Below are positions 25,038-33,300 of a stretch of DNA of 64,000 nt, piece by piece. Position 1 is the stretch's first letter. Each line of letters begins with the position of its first letter. The translations under genes were made by a program, and so were the position numbers. The notes beneath the pieces are model-generated. The model was not told the DNA's origin and made no database searches. It saw only the letters and a list, made by a program, of their open reading frames with translations. This stretch comes from an uncultured Draconibacterium sp. (GTDB taxonomy: Bacteria; Bacteroidota; Bacteroidia; Bacteroidales; Prolixibacteraceae). The DNA lies in NCBI RefSeq assembly GCF_963674925.1, contig NZ_OY771647.1, forward strand, positions 1,317,501 through 1,381,500, given 5' to 3'.

Positions 25038-26306
25038 ATGAAAGAAGTAAATACCACAGATAGAGGGATATGTCAAACGAAAGTTGGAAACTGCGGAAAA
25101 CTGCAGGTAACCGACTGGCTTGGCGATGTTCAGCCTGCCTACAAAGGCGAAGACATTGTTGAGGTACGTTTTAAAAATACCCGAAAAGACTACTACAAAA
25201 ACGTAAATAACTTAAAACTAAAAGTTGGTGAACTGGTGGCTGTTGAAGGAAATCCTGGACACGACATTGGCATTATTTCGCTAAAAGGGGAGCTGGTGTT
25301 TGAGCAAATGAAACGCCACAAAGTAACCCTGAATAACGGCGAATACCGCAAAGTTTACCGCCACGCCAAACCGGTTGATATTGACAAGTGGAAAGAAGCC
25401 ATTTCGCTGGAGCATGAAACCATGATTAAGTCGCGCCAGATTGTGAAAGACCTGCGCCTTGATATGAAAATTGGCGATGTGGAATACCAGGGTGATAGAA
25501 CCAAGGCTATTTTCTATTACATTGCCGATGGACGTGTTGATTTTCGTCAGCTGATAAAAGTGTTGGCCGAGACTTTCCGCATCCGCATCGAAATGAAACA
25601 GATTGGTGCACGCCAGGAAGCCGGCCGCATTGGTGGAATAGGCCCTTGCGGGCGCTCACTTTGCTGCTCAACGTGGATGAGCAATTTTGTGTCGGTAACA
25701 ACCAATGCAGCACGTCATCAGGAGATTTCGCTAAACCCACAAAAACTGGCCGGGCAATGTGGTAAATTAAAGTGTTGCCTCAACTTCGAGGTGGATGCCT
25801 ACATTGATGCACAAAAAGATTTCCCGCCAAACCATATTCCGCTCGAAACGGAACACAAGACCTATTCCTTTTTGAAAGCTGATATTTTTGGAGGAATATA
25901 CTGGTATGCTCCACGCGGCGAAGGTCCCGGAACATTGGTGGGAGTTCCTGTAAAACGGGTTAAAGAGGTGTTGCGATTAAACCGTAACGGCAAAAAACCC
26001 GAGAAACTGGTAATTGAAAAATACGATGCCGGGGCACAGAAGGAAGACACATTCCATAATGTGGTAGGGCAGGAAGATTTGGATCGTTTCGACCGGGCTA
26101 AGAAAAGCACCCGTTCGAAAAAACGAAGTAACCGTCGTAATCCTAACCGGGGCAGAAATCAAAATCAGCCCAGTGCGCAGGGACAGAATCCCGATCGCAG
26201 GCAAGATAACAGTCAGGGAACCGGACAAAACCGCAAACCGAATCAAAACCGGGGGGGCAATCAAAACCGTCGATCCAATCAAAATCGTAGCCAAAACCGT
26301 GATTAG
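25038..26306 (+). CDS. ricT: RicT/YaaT-like PSP1-domain protein
   Basis: 422 aa. The PSP1 domain (about 60-270) contains the two conserved cysteine clusters GPCGRSLCCSTW and GQCGKLKCCLNFE, which in Bacillus RicT contribute to Fe-S cofactors of the RicAFT complex acting on RNA processing with RNase Y. Here no RicA or RicF gene is adjacent. The protein has a long extra tail (about 355-422) made almost only of Arg, Asn, Gln, Lys, Ser and Gly, as in disordered RNA-binding tails. The tail DNA contains a run of seven G (26252-26258) and near-repeats of AATCAAAACCG, so length changes by slippage are possible. The same-strand order ricT then gldH is one I associate with Bacteroidota. Confidence 0.85.
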   Translation: MKEVNTTDRGICQTKVGNCGKLQVTDWLGDVQPAYKGEDIVEVRFKNTRKDYYKNVNNLKLKVGELVAVEGNPGHDIGIISLKGELVFEQMKRHKVTLNNGEYRKVYRHAKPVDIDKWKEAISLEHETMIKSRQIVKDLRLDMKIGDVEYQGDRTKAIFYYIADGRVDFRQLIKVLAETFRIRIEMKQIGARQEAGRIGGIGPCGRSLCCSTWMSNFVSVTTNAARHQEISLNPQKLAGQCGKLKCCLNFEVDAYIDAQKDFPPNHIPLETEHKTYSFLKADIFGGIYWYAPRGEGPGTLVGVPVKRVKEVLRLNRNGKKPEKLVIEKYDAGAQKEDTFHNVVGQEDLDRFDRAKKSTRSKKRSNRRNPNRGRNQNQPSAQGQNPDRRQDNSQGTGQNRKPNQNRGGNQNRRSNQNRSQNRD

Positions 26307-26373
26307 AGAAAACAACTTACGTTTTACAGCGTTTGATGTATTGATCTTTCGAAAAAAAAATAGTTGAAGCAGA

Positions 26374-26844
26374 ATGAGTCGTTTTTTTCAGATTATACTT
26401 TTTGCGGGAATTGTGGTGTTGATGGCAGCTTGCGAATCGCATAGCGTTTTCGATAAATACAAACCAATAAACAAAGGCGTTTGGAACAAAGATTCGCTGG
26501 TAGTGTTTAAGGTGCCGGTTACCGATACCCTTCAAAATCAGAATCTTTATATTAATGTGCGCAACAATGTGGATTACCGCTACAGCAACCTGTGGCTGTT
26601 TGTTACCATTGAGCAACCCGGTGGCGAAACGGTGAAAGATACTTTCGAAATGGTGCTGGCCGATCCGTCGGGGAAATGGCTGGGTGAAGGTTTTGGCGGA
26701 TTAAAGACCCGTGAGGCCATTTACCGGCGCAATGTGTTTTTCCCCCATTCGGGCGATTATACCATAAGTTTGCAGCAAGGCATGCGAAGCAACGAGCTAA
26801 AAGGAATTTCCGACGTGGGTGTGCGTGTGGAAAAAATCAAATAG
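26374..26844 (+). CDS. gldH: Gliding motility lipoprotein GldH
   Basis: 156 aa. The signal peptide ends in the lipobox LMAAC (Cys20). The following CESHSVFDKYKPI, the NLWLFVTIEQPGG strand and the PHSGDYTISLQQGMR ending match the GldH family, lipoproteins required for gliding in Flavobacterium and also widespread in non-gliding Bacteroidota, where their role is unclear. It follows ricT by 67 bases on the same strand. Confidence 0.85.
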   Translation: MSRFFQIILFAGIVVLMAACESHSVFDKYKPINKGVWNKDSLVVFKVPVTDTLQNQNLYINVRNNVDYRYSNLWLFVTIEQPGGETVKDTFEMVLADPSGKWLGEGFGGLKTREAIYRRNVFFPHSGDYTISLQQGMRSNELKGISDVGVRVEKIK

Positions 26845-26876
26845 GAAACCAAAAGAATTTATTAATACAAGCAGTT

Positions 26877-26884
26877 TATTTTTG
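26877..26884 (+). promoter_or_regulatory. -7 box of trmB, consistent with leaderless start
   Basis: TATTTTTG ends 4 bases before the GTG start at 26889. There is no ribosome-binding site. A clear -33 element is not seen. Confidence 0.4.
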
Positions 26885-26888
26885 AAAA

Positions 26889-27629
26889 GTGGGAAAAGGA
26901 AAGCTGAAGAAATTTGATGAAATGCAAGGCTTTGAACACGTTGTTCAGGCGCCGTTTCATAAGGTTGGACACGATGATTTTCATTTAAAAGGAAAATGGT
27001 CGGCCGAATTTTTTAAAAACGATCAGCCCCTGATTTTAGAATTGGGTTGTGGCAAGGGTGAGTATACTGTTGAGCTGGCGGCAATGAATCCGAACATCAA
27101 CTACATTGGTGTGGATATTAAAGGCGCGCGGCTGTGGAAAGGCGCAAAACTGGCCTTCCAGCGCGAAATGACAAATGTGGGATTCCTGCGTACCAACATC
27201 GAATTGATTCCGCAGTTTTTTGGCAAGGATGAAGTAGATGAGATCTGGCTCACTTTCCCCGATCCGCAAATGCGGAAAGCGCGCAAACGCCTTACCTCAA
27301 CAACGTTCCTGAATAAATACCGGAAGTTTTTGAAACCCGGCGGTGTGGTGCATTTAAAAACCGACAGTAATTTTCAGTACCACTACACGCTGGAGATGGC
27401 TAAACTCAATCAATTCGAAATATTGGCCGAAACCGATAATTTGTACGAGTGGGAAGGTTTGACCGATGTGCTGCGTATCCGTACGTTTTACGAAAAACAG
27501 TGGCTCGACCGTGGAATACCAAGTAAATACCTGGCATTTATTCCACACGACGGCGAATACATAGAGCCCGAAATTGATATTGAACGCGACGAGTATCGCA
27601 GTTTTGGGCGTAGTGCAAGAGACTTATAA
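26889..27629 (+). CDS. trmB: tRNA (guanine-N7-)-methyltransferase
   Basis: SAM-dependent enzyme that makes m7G46 in tRNA variable loops. 246 aa. LELGCGKGEYTVELA is the SAM-binding motif I, YIGVDIKGARLWKGAK follows, and DEIWLTFPDPQMRKARKRL is the TrmB hallmark with the catalytic Asp and the basic loop. The GTG start at 26889 is supported because the family N-terminus (GKGKLKKFDEM) begins exactly there and no ATG is available. Expression may be leaderless (see the box at 26877). Confidence 0.93.
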   Translation: MGKGKLKKFDEMQGFEHVVQAPFHKVGHDDFHLKGKWSAEFFKNDQPLILELGCGKGEYTVELAAMNPNINYIGVDIKGARLWKGAKLAFQREMTNVGFLRTNIELIPQFFGKDEVDEIWLTFPDPQMRKARKRLTSTTFLNKYRKFLKPGGVVHLKTDSNFQYHYTLEMAKLNQFEILAETDNLYEWEGLTDVLRIRTFYEKQWLDRGIPSKYLAFIPHDGEYIEPEIDIERDEYRSFGRSARDL

Positions 27630-27641
27630 AAGAGTTTGAAA

Positions 27642-27910
27642 TTATCAATAATCAATATTCAATGCCCAATATTCAAGTTAAGAGCAGTTGGTAATTGGAA
27701 ATTGAGGATTCTACATTGGATATTGAAAACAAAATTTCCAATAATCAATATTCAACGCCCAATATTCAAGTTAAAAGCAGTTGGTAATTGAGAATTGGAA
27801 GTTCTACATTGGATATTTTAAATAGAATTTCCAATAATCAGTATTCGATGCCCAATATTCAAGTTAGGAGAAATTGGTAATTGGAAATTCTGTGTTTTGC
27901 ATTGGCATAT
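27642..27910 (+). repeat. 93-bp tandem repeat array, left side (about 2.9 units)
   Basis: Unit 1 is 27642-27734, unit 2 27735-27827, and unit 3 starts at 27828 and fades near 27910. Units share TTTCCAATAATCAATATTCA, then GCCCAATATTCAAGTTA, then GTTGGTAATTG, then TTCTACATTGGATATT, with a constant 93-base period and a few substitutions. There are no unique spacers, so it is not CRISPR. The array runs directly into the four-helix-bundle gene and accounts for the gap after trmB. Confidence 0.8.
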
Positions 27911-27947
27911 TCAGAACGATTGCTTTAAATTAGCTGAAAATCAAACT

Positions 27948-28313
27948 ATGAAAGACCGAACATACGATTTGGAGGAAAGGCTAATTATTTTTGTTCTGTT
28001 AGTTGATGGAATAATCGAAAAACTTCCTTCAACACGATTAGCGAACCATTTGTCAGGACAGATGATAAGAAGTTCAACTTCTCCTGCACTGAACTATGGA
28101 GAGGCACAGGCTGCAGAGTCTCAAAGGGATTTTGTTCATAAAATGCAAGTTGTTTTAAAAGAACTCAGGGAGACCAAGGTGTGTCTGAAAATTATGTACA
28201 AGAAGAAATTTGTTGCAGATGAGGACATTTTATCTGTTTTGAGAGAGAACGAAGAATTATTGGCCATTTTCGCTAAAAGTGTTAAAACAGCCAGATCAAA
28301 ACTAAGTCATTAA
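27948..28313 (+). CDS. Four-helix-bundle protein (S23/IVP, Avd-like)
   Basis: 121 aa, almost wholly helical. The segments YDLEERLIIFVLLVDGIIEKLP, HLSGQMIRSSTSPALNYGEAQ and FVHKMQVVLKELRETKVCLKI are the signature of the four-helix-bundle family named after proteins coded in 23S rRNA intervening sequences and related to Avd of diversity-generating retroelements. I start at ATG 27948; the frame is open back to 27897 but that part is repeat-derived. The function of stand-alone members is unknown. There is no reverse transcriptase or rRNA gene nearby. It is flanked on both sides by copies of the same 93-bp repeat, which suggests that gene and repeats moved or spread together. Confidence 0.85.
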   Translation: MKDRTYDLEERLIIFVLLVDGIIEKLPSTRLANHLSGQMIRSSTSPALNYGEAQAAESQRDFVHKMQVVLKELRETKVCLKIMYKKKFVADEDILSVLRENEELLAIFAKSVKTARSKLSH

Positions 28314-28329
28314 AATGGGGAAGTTTCCA

Positions 28330-28425
28330 CCATCAAAGTTCAATGAAGAATATTCAGGTGGGAGTTGAAAATTGATTGTTCTACATTGGATATTTATTAT
28401 TGAAAAATTTCCAATATCTAACGGT
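28330..28425 (+). repeat. 93-bp repeat, right-side copy
   Basis: It contains TTGAAAATTGATTGTTCTACATTGGATATT followed by ATTTCCAATATC, the same order as in units 1-3 on the other side of the four-helix-bundle gene (two segments of under 20 matching bases with small differences). The orientation is direct, so the gene lies between direct repeats. The remainder up to 28471 is AT-rich with no gene. Confidence 0.65.
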
Positions 28426-28471
28426 CGATATAGAATATCTAATTGGTAACTAGAAATTTATAAATTAGTCT

Positions 28472-28795
28472 ATGAGCGATTTTTTTAACCAGGTTTACGA
28501 AGTAGTAAAGCAGATACCACCGGGACGGGTAACATCGTACGGTGCAATTGCCGCCTGCCTTGGGTCGCCGGGAGCAGCTCGAATGGTGGGCTGGGCAATG
28601 AATGCCAGTCATTCGCATCCCGAATTTGTTCCGGCACACCGGGTGGTAAACCGCAACGGACTGCTAACCGGTAAACATCACTTCGATAATCCCAATGCCA
28701 TGCAGGAGTTGCTGGAAGCCGAAGGGCTGAAACTGGATGGTGACAAGATCCTCGATTTTAAAGAAAAATTCTGGGACCCGACGAAGGAACTCTAA
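28472..28795 (+). CDS. Alkyltransferase-like protein (MGMT fold, no catalytic Cys)
   Basis: 107 aa. The DNA-binding domain of O6-methylguanine-DNA methyltransferase is recognisable (VTSYGAIAACLGSPGAARMVGWAM, with the Arg finger). The active-site motif PCHR reads PAHR (VPAHRVV), so the alkyl-accepting Cys is replaced by Ala. Proteins of this kind (Atl/YbaZ) bind O6-alkylguanine tightly without repairing it and hand the lesion to nucleotide excision repair. The ATG at 28472 gives the normal family length. It stands alone, not next to an MGMT gene. Confidence 0.9.
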   Translation: MSDFFNQVYEVVKQIPPGRVTSYGAIAACLGSPGAARMVGWAMNASHSHPEFVPAHRVVNRNGLLTGKHHFDNPNAMQELLEAEGLKLDGDKILDFKEKFWDPTKEL

Positions 28796-28810
28796 CTGCT
28801 TTTATTGCAC

Positions 28811-28899
28811 AACCCAGTCCCGTAGGGACGAAACAACGGTAGGCTATTTAGGCAAGGCAAATTGAAGTGCCGTAGGTACGATACATATTCCTCTGGGTT
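28811..28899. repeat. Short element with terminal inverted repeats and two GTAGG hairpins
   Basis: AACCCAG (28811-28817) and CTGGGTT (28893-28899) bracket an 89-base stretch. Inside are the hairpins GTCCCGTAGGGAC (28817-28829) and GTGCCGTAGGTAC (28867-28879), 50 bases apart, built on the same CCGTAGG core. It looks like a REP- or MITE-like unit. The rest of the gap before mrp contains a TAAATTTG box at 28981-28988. Confidence 0.6.
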
Positions 28900-28980
28900 T
28901 AAGTCAATCTATGTGGTCAAAAGTTCAAATTAATAATCAAAACATTTCTCTGTTTAAACTGTTCATCTAATTGCAATTAT

Positions 28981-28988
28981 TAAATTTG
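28981..28988 (+). promoter_or_regulatory. -7 box upstream of mrp
   Basis: TAAATTTG matches TAnnTTTG, 45 bases before the mrp ATG at 29034. The -33 element is not clear. Confidence 0.35.
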
Positions 28989-29033
28989 CAGCTACAAATA
29001 ATTTTTCAAAAAAGTCAAAATAAGCATTTTAAA

Positions 29034-30149
29034 ATGGCAGATATACCAAGAAAATTAATTGTCCCGAAAGATGTTACCGATGCGCTGCGCACCGTAAAAT
29101 ATCCGGGAAGCGACGAAGATGTGGTGCAACTGGAAATGCCACAGGAAATCCGCATTGCCGGACAACGAATCAGTTTTTCGCTGGTTTTTCAGAAAAGCAA
29201 CGACCCGAATATTGAGGCACTGGTTATAGCGTGCGAAGCAGCCATAAAAAAATACCTTGGCGAGCAGGTTGAAATTGAAGACAACATAGCCGTGAAATTC
29301 ATTCACGACATGGAGCGTCCGGTTTTGCCCAACGTTAAAAATATTGTGGCCATTGCTTCGGGTAAAGGTGGTGTTGGTAAATCAACGGTTGCTGTTAACA
29401 CAGCTGTTGCGCTGGCAAAAGGTGGCGCAAAAGTGGGTTTGTTGGATGCCGATATTTTTGGTCCCTCAATTCCAAAAATGTTTGGTGTTGAAGGCGAACG
29501 TCCGGCAGGAGTAAAAATCAACGATCGCGAAATGATCAATCCACTGGAAAAATACGGTGTAAAATTCTTATCAGTAGGCTTTTTTGTTGATCCCGACAGT
29601 GCCATTATCTGGCGCGGGCCAATGGCATCAAACGCTCTGAAGCAGCTGATTTCGGAAGGAAACTGGGGCGAACTGGATTATTTGCTGATCGACCTGCCTC
29701 CTGGCACCAGCGATATTCACCTTACCCTGGTACAAAGCGTTCCGGTAACCGGAGCGGTGATTGTAACCACTCCGCAGGATGTGGCTTTGGCCGATGTTGT
29801 TCGCGGAACCAGTATGTTCCAAAGTAAATCGGTTGATGTACCGGTATTGGGTTTGGTAGAAAACATGGCCTGGTTTACACCGGAAGAACTGCCTGAAAAT
29901 AAATACTACATTTTTGGAAAGGAAGGTGGTGTAAAACTGGCCGATAAGTTAGGCTTACCATTGTTGGGGCAAATTCCGATTGTTCAGAGCATTCGCGAAG
30001 GTGGCGATGAAGGTACTCCGGTAGCTGCCAACGGCGACACAATTACGGGGCAGGCTTTTGCCGATGTAGCTGAAAAAGTGAAACATCGTGTGCATGTGCG
30101 CAACATACAAATGGCGCCAACCAAAAAGGTAAAAATTTCACGAAAATAA
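29034..30149 (+). CDS. mrp: Mrp/NBP35-family P-loop ATPase (Fe-S carrier type)
   Basis: 371 aa from ATG 29034; the frame is open upstream, but MADIPRKLIVP is the natural start. An N-terminal MIP18-like domain (about 10-85) is followed by the deviant Walker A ASGKGGVGKST and by LLDADIFGPSIP, WRGPM and DLPPGTSD, all typical of Mrp/ApbC, which bind and transfer Fe-S clusters. The usual CxxC cluster-binding pair in the C-terminal third is missing: the segment reads NMAWFTPEELPENKYYIFG. The ATPase part is intact. It ends in a clear terminator. Confidence 0.9.
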   Translation: MADIPRKLIVPKDVTDALRTVKYPGSDEDVVQLEMPQEIRIAGQRISFSLVFQKSNDPNIEALVIACEAAIKKYLGEQVEIEDNIAVKFIHDMERPVLPNVKNIVAIASGKGGVGKSTVAVNTAVALAKGGAKVGLLDADIFGPSIPKMFGVEGERPAGVKINDREMINPLEKYGVKFLSVGFFVDPDSAIIWRGPMASNALKQLISEGNWGELDYLLIDLPPGTSDIHLTLVQSVPVTGAVIVTTPQDVALADVVRGTSMFQSKSVDVPVLGLVENMAWFTPEELPENKYYIFGKEGGVKLADKLGLPLLGQIPIVQSIREGGDEGTPVAANGDTITGQAFADVAEKVKHRVHVRNIQMAPTKKVKISRK

Positions 30150-30158
30150 ATTGAAAGA

Positions 30159-30194
30159 GCAGAGGTGCACAAAGCGCGCATCTCTGCCTTTTTT
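30159..30194 (+). terminator. Terminator of mrp
   Basis: GCAGAGGTGC (30159-30168) pairs with GCATCTCTGC (30178-30187), one G-T pair, followed by a run of T. Confidence 0.8.
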
Positions 30195-30363
30195 CCGGGG
30201 CATAATCCCTTTAAAATGTATTATCTCCCCCATCCGGTAATTAATTCTGTTGAACATTCATTTTTTCTTATTTTTACAGCGTTTACAAAATGCAACAATT
30301 CAGGAACAACAGGCAATAATCTTGTGATTCCTGAGTTTATTCAATGAGTTAACAAAAAACTGC

Positions 30364-33300
30364 TTGAAGAAACGATTTTTACATACCATATTCCTGTTCT
30401 TATTGGTTTCGATTTTTGCCGGCTGTTCTACTGAAAAAAATACCCGTGCATCACGAACTTTCCATAATGTTACTTCGCGTTACAATGTTTATTTTAATGC
30501 CAACGAGGCAGTAAAAGAAGGTGTTGCAACGATTGAAGAACGTATTGAGGACGACTTTACCCGTATTTTGCCCATCTACAAAGAAAGCGATCCATCGGCT
30601 ACGCGAATGGTAAAATCGGATATGGATTATGCGGTTATAAAATGTTCGAAACTAATCGAGATTCATTCCATTACCAAAAAGCCAAAACGTAAAAAGGGTG
30701 GTGGTTCGCGCAAATACCAGGAGTTTGCCAGCCAGGATGAGTTTAACAATTGGATCGACGACAGTTACCTCTTAATGGGGAAAGCCTATTTCTATCAACA
30801 TAATTTTTATGCGGCCATCGATAATTTCTCGTATGTGGTGCGTAAATACCCCGACGAAGAAACCGCTGATGAGGCGCAGGTTTGGCTGATTCGGGCCTAT
30901 ACCGAGCTGGAACGTTATATTGAAGCCAACGAAGTTATTCAGGCCATTCAGTCGTACGATGATTTCCCTAAAAGCCTGGAGCGCGATTTTGCCATTGCAA
31001 CGGCTTTCTATTACAAGAAGCAGTTTGAATACGACAATGCTATTCGCTTGCTCGATATTGCCATCGACAAAACCTTATGGAAAAAAGATAAGGCCCGTCT
31101 GCAATATATTGTAGCGCAACTATACCAGGAGCTTGGCCAGAATGAGGCGGCAGCGACAGCCTTTAAAAAGGTTACTAAAATGAATCCTGATTATACCATG
31201 GCGTTTAACGCGATGATAAATAGTGCAGGTGTATTCTCGGGCGAAGGAAATACGGAAGATTTGAAAAAGCAGTTGAATAAAATGCTGCGCGACAAAAAGA
31301 ATGTCGATTTCCGCGACCAGATCTATTATGCTTTAGGTAACATTTTTTTCCGCGAAGGAAACCGCGATGTGGCCAAGGATAACTACAAAGAATCGGTAGC
31401 TACAAGTTTTAAAAATCAATACCAGCGGGCATTATCGTCGATTACGCTGGCCGATATTTATTTCGAGGATTTGAATTACCGCGGCGCACAGTCGTACTAC
31501 GATAGTGCAATGATCATTATCGACGAAACGTATCCGAATTACGACAATGTGTCGGCACGCTACCGGAGTTTAACAAATTTGGTTGATAATATACTTTTGG
31601 TTGAACGTGAAGACAGTCTGCAAAGAGTGGCTCAAATGTCGGATGTAGAGCGCGAAGCTTTGATTGCCAACCTGATGAAAGAAGAACAGGAGCGACAGCG
31701 AAACATGGAAAATGTGGCCATGCAGGATGCACAAAGTCAGGGGTATTTCCGCTCAAACCGTTACCGCATGGGAATGGGAAATTCAGGTGGCGGAGGCTGG
31801 TATTTCTATAATCCGCAAACCGTGTCGTACGGGCGGGTAACTTTCCAGCAGCAATGGGGGCGACGAACGCTTGAGGACGATTGGCGACGATCGAACAAGG
31901 CCATTGTGTCGATGGAAGAAGGCGAGCAAATGGCTGAAGCCGAACCCGAAGAACAGCGTGTGGAAGACCCGTTGAAAAAGGAATTCTATACACAGGATTT
32001 GCCTTTAACCGATTCGATGATGACAGTATCGCACGCACGAATTCGAGACGCACTTTACAACGCAGGAAAAATATTTAAATCGGAATTTGAAGATTACGAA
32101 CGCTCGGCCGAGGCTTTTGAAGAGCTGATAAAACGTTATCCAAACAATATTTATCTCTTGTCGGCTTATTTTGATTTGTACGATTTATATGAGTTATTGG
32201 GCGACAAAGAAAAAGCAAACTATTACCGGAATCTCATTATTTCTGAATATCCGAAAAGTAAGTTCGCGCAGTTTCTGCAAAATCCAAATTTCTTTGTGGA
32301 GATGGCAGCCAAAACCGACAGCATGAACCACTTGTACCAGGAAACATTCCGAAATTACAAGCAGGGAAGGTACCAAAACGTACTGTCGCTTACCGGGCAA
32401 ATGAAAAACATGGAGCCGGATACGGTGATCCTTCCGAAAATTGATTTTATGGAAATGGTTGCCAATGGGGTGTTAACCGATGTACACAATTTTGAAGCCT
32501 TGCTAAAAGGGTACCTGACAGAATATCCGGCAAAAGAACCATCGCCGCTGGCGAATGAAATACTTACGCTTATTCAGGACAGCACGCTTACCGATTACCA
32601 GAAACTGGTGGAAATGGGATACATCAGCGAAGAGATTCAAAACGAAGAACTGTTGCCCGAAAATTTCTTTGCCGACGACGAGTTTGGTGGTAAATTCAGT
32701 TACGACGAAGATCTGTTGCATTATTTTGTTATTGCCTATCCGCGCGACGAAGAGGACAATATCGATTTGAATCGTCTGAAGTTTGATATTGCCAATTACA
32801 ACATCGACCACTATACAAAAATTGATTTCGATATTGAGACGGAATACCTCGACGATAAGCTGGCTTTTGTGTTGGTGCGCTCGATGACCAACAAAGAAAA
32901 TGCCCTAATCTATCACGGAGCGATTATCAGAAAAGCATCGGTTTTCAAAACCTTACAGGGAATTGATTATATGAACTTTGTGATATCGTCGACCAACTAC
33001 CGGGCGGTTATGGAAGAACGCTCAACAGCCGATTACATGAAGTTCTTTGTAAAGAATTACAGCCGTTTTATCCGCTCAAATTTCAGCGACGACGAAATGG
33101 ATATCTCGCCTGAAGAGTTGATGGCGCGTGCCGCAGCCGAAGACAACGCACTGAATGAGCGTGGTACCTTTGTTACTGTAAACGCAGGTCCGGCAGGATT
33201 ATACGATACAAATGTTGATACCACTCAGAATTTTGTGATTGCCGTTAAAGACAAGAACCTGTCGTTACGACCCTTAATGCGTGGATTTGCCGATTTTAAC

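Noticed and set aside
27642..27910. Regular 93-bp repeats that might be a CRISPR array
   Set aside because: Units are contiguous with no unique spacers, far longer than CRISPR repeats, and there are no cas genes in the window.
27897..27947. N-terminal extension of the four-helix-bundle protein
   Set aside because: These 17 codons fall in the fading third repeat unit; family similarity begins at ATG 27948.
27948..28313. Part of a diversity-generating retroelement (Avd)
   Set aside because: No reverse transcriptase and no template/variable repeat pair are in the window; the flanking repeats are not adenine-biased variants of a coding end.
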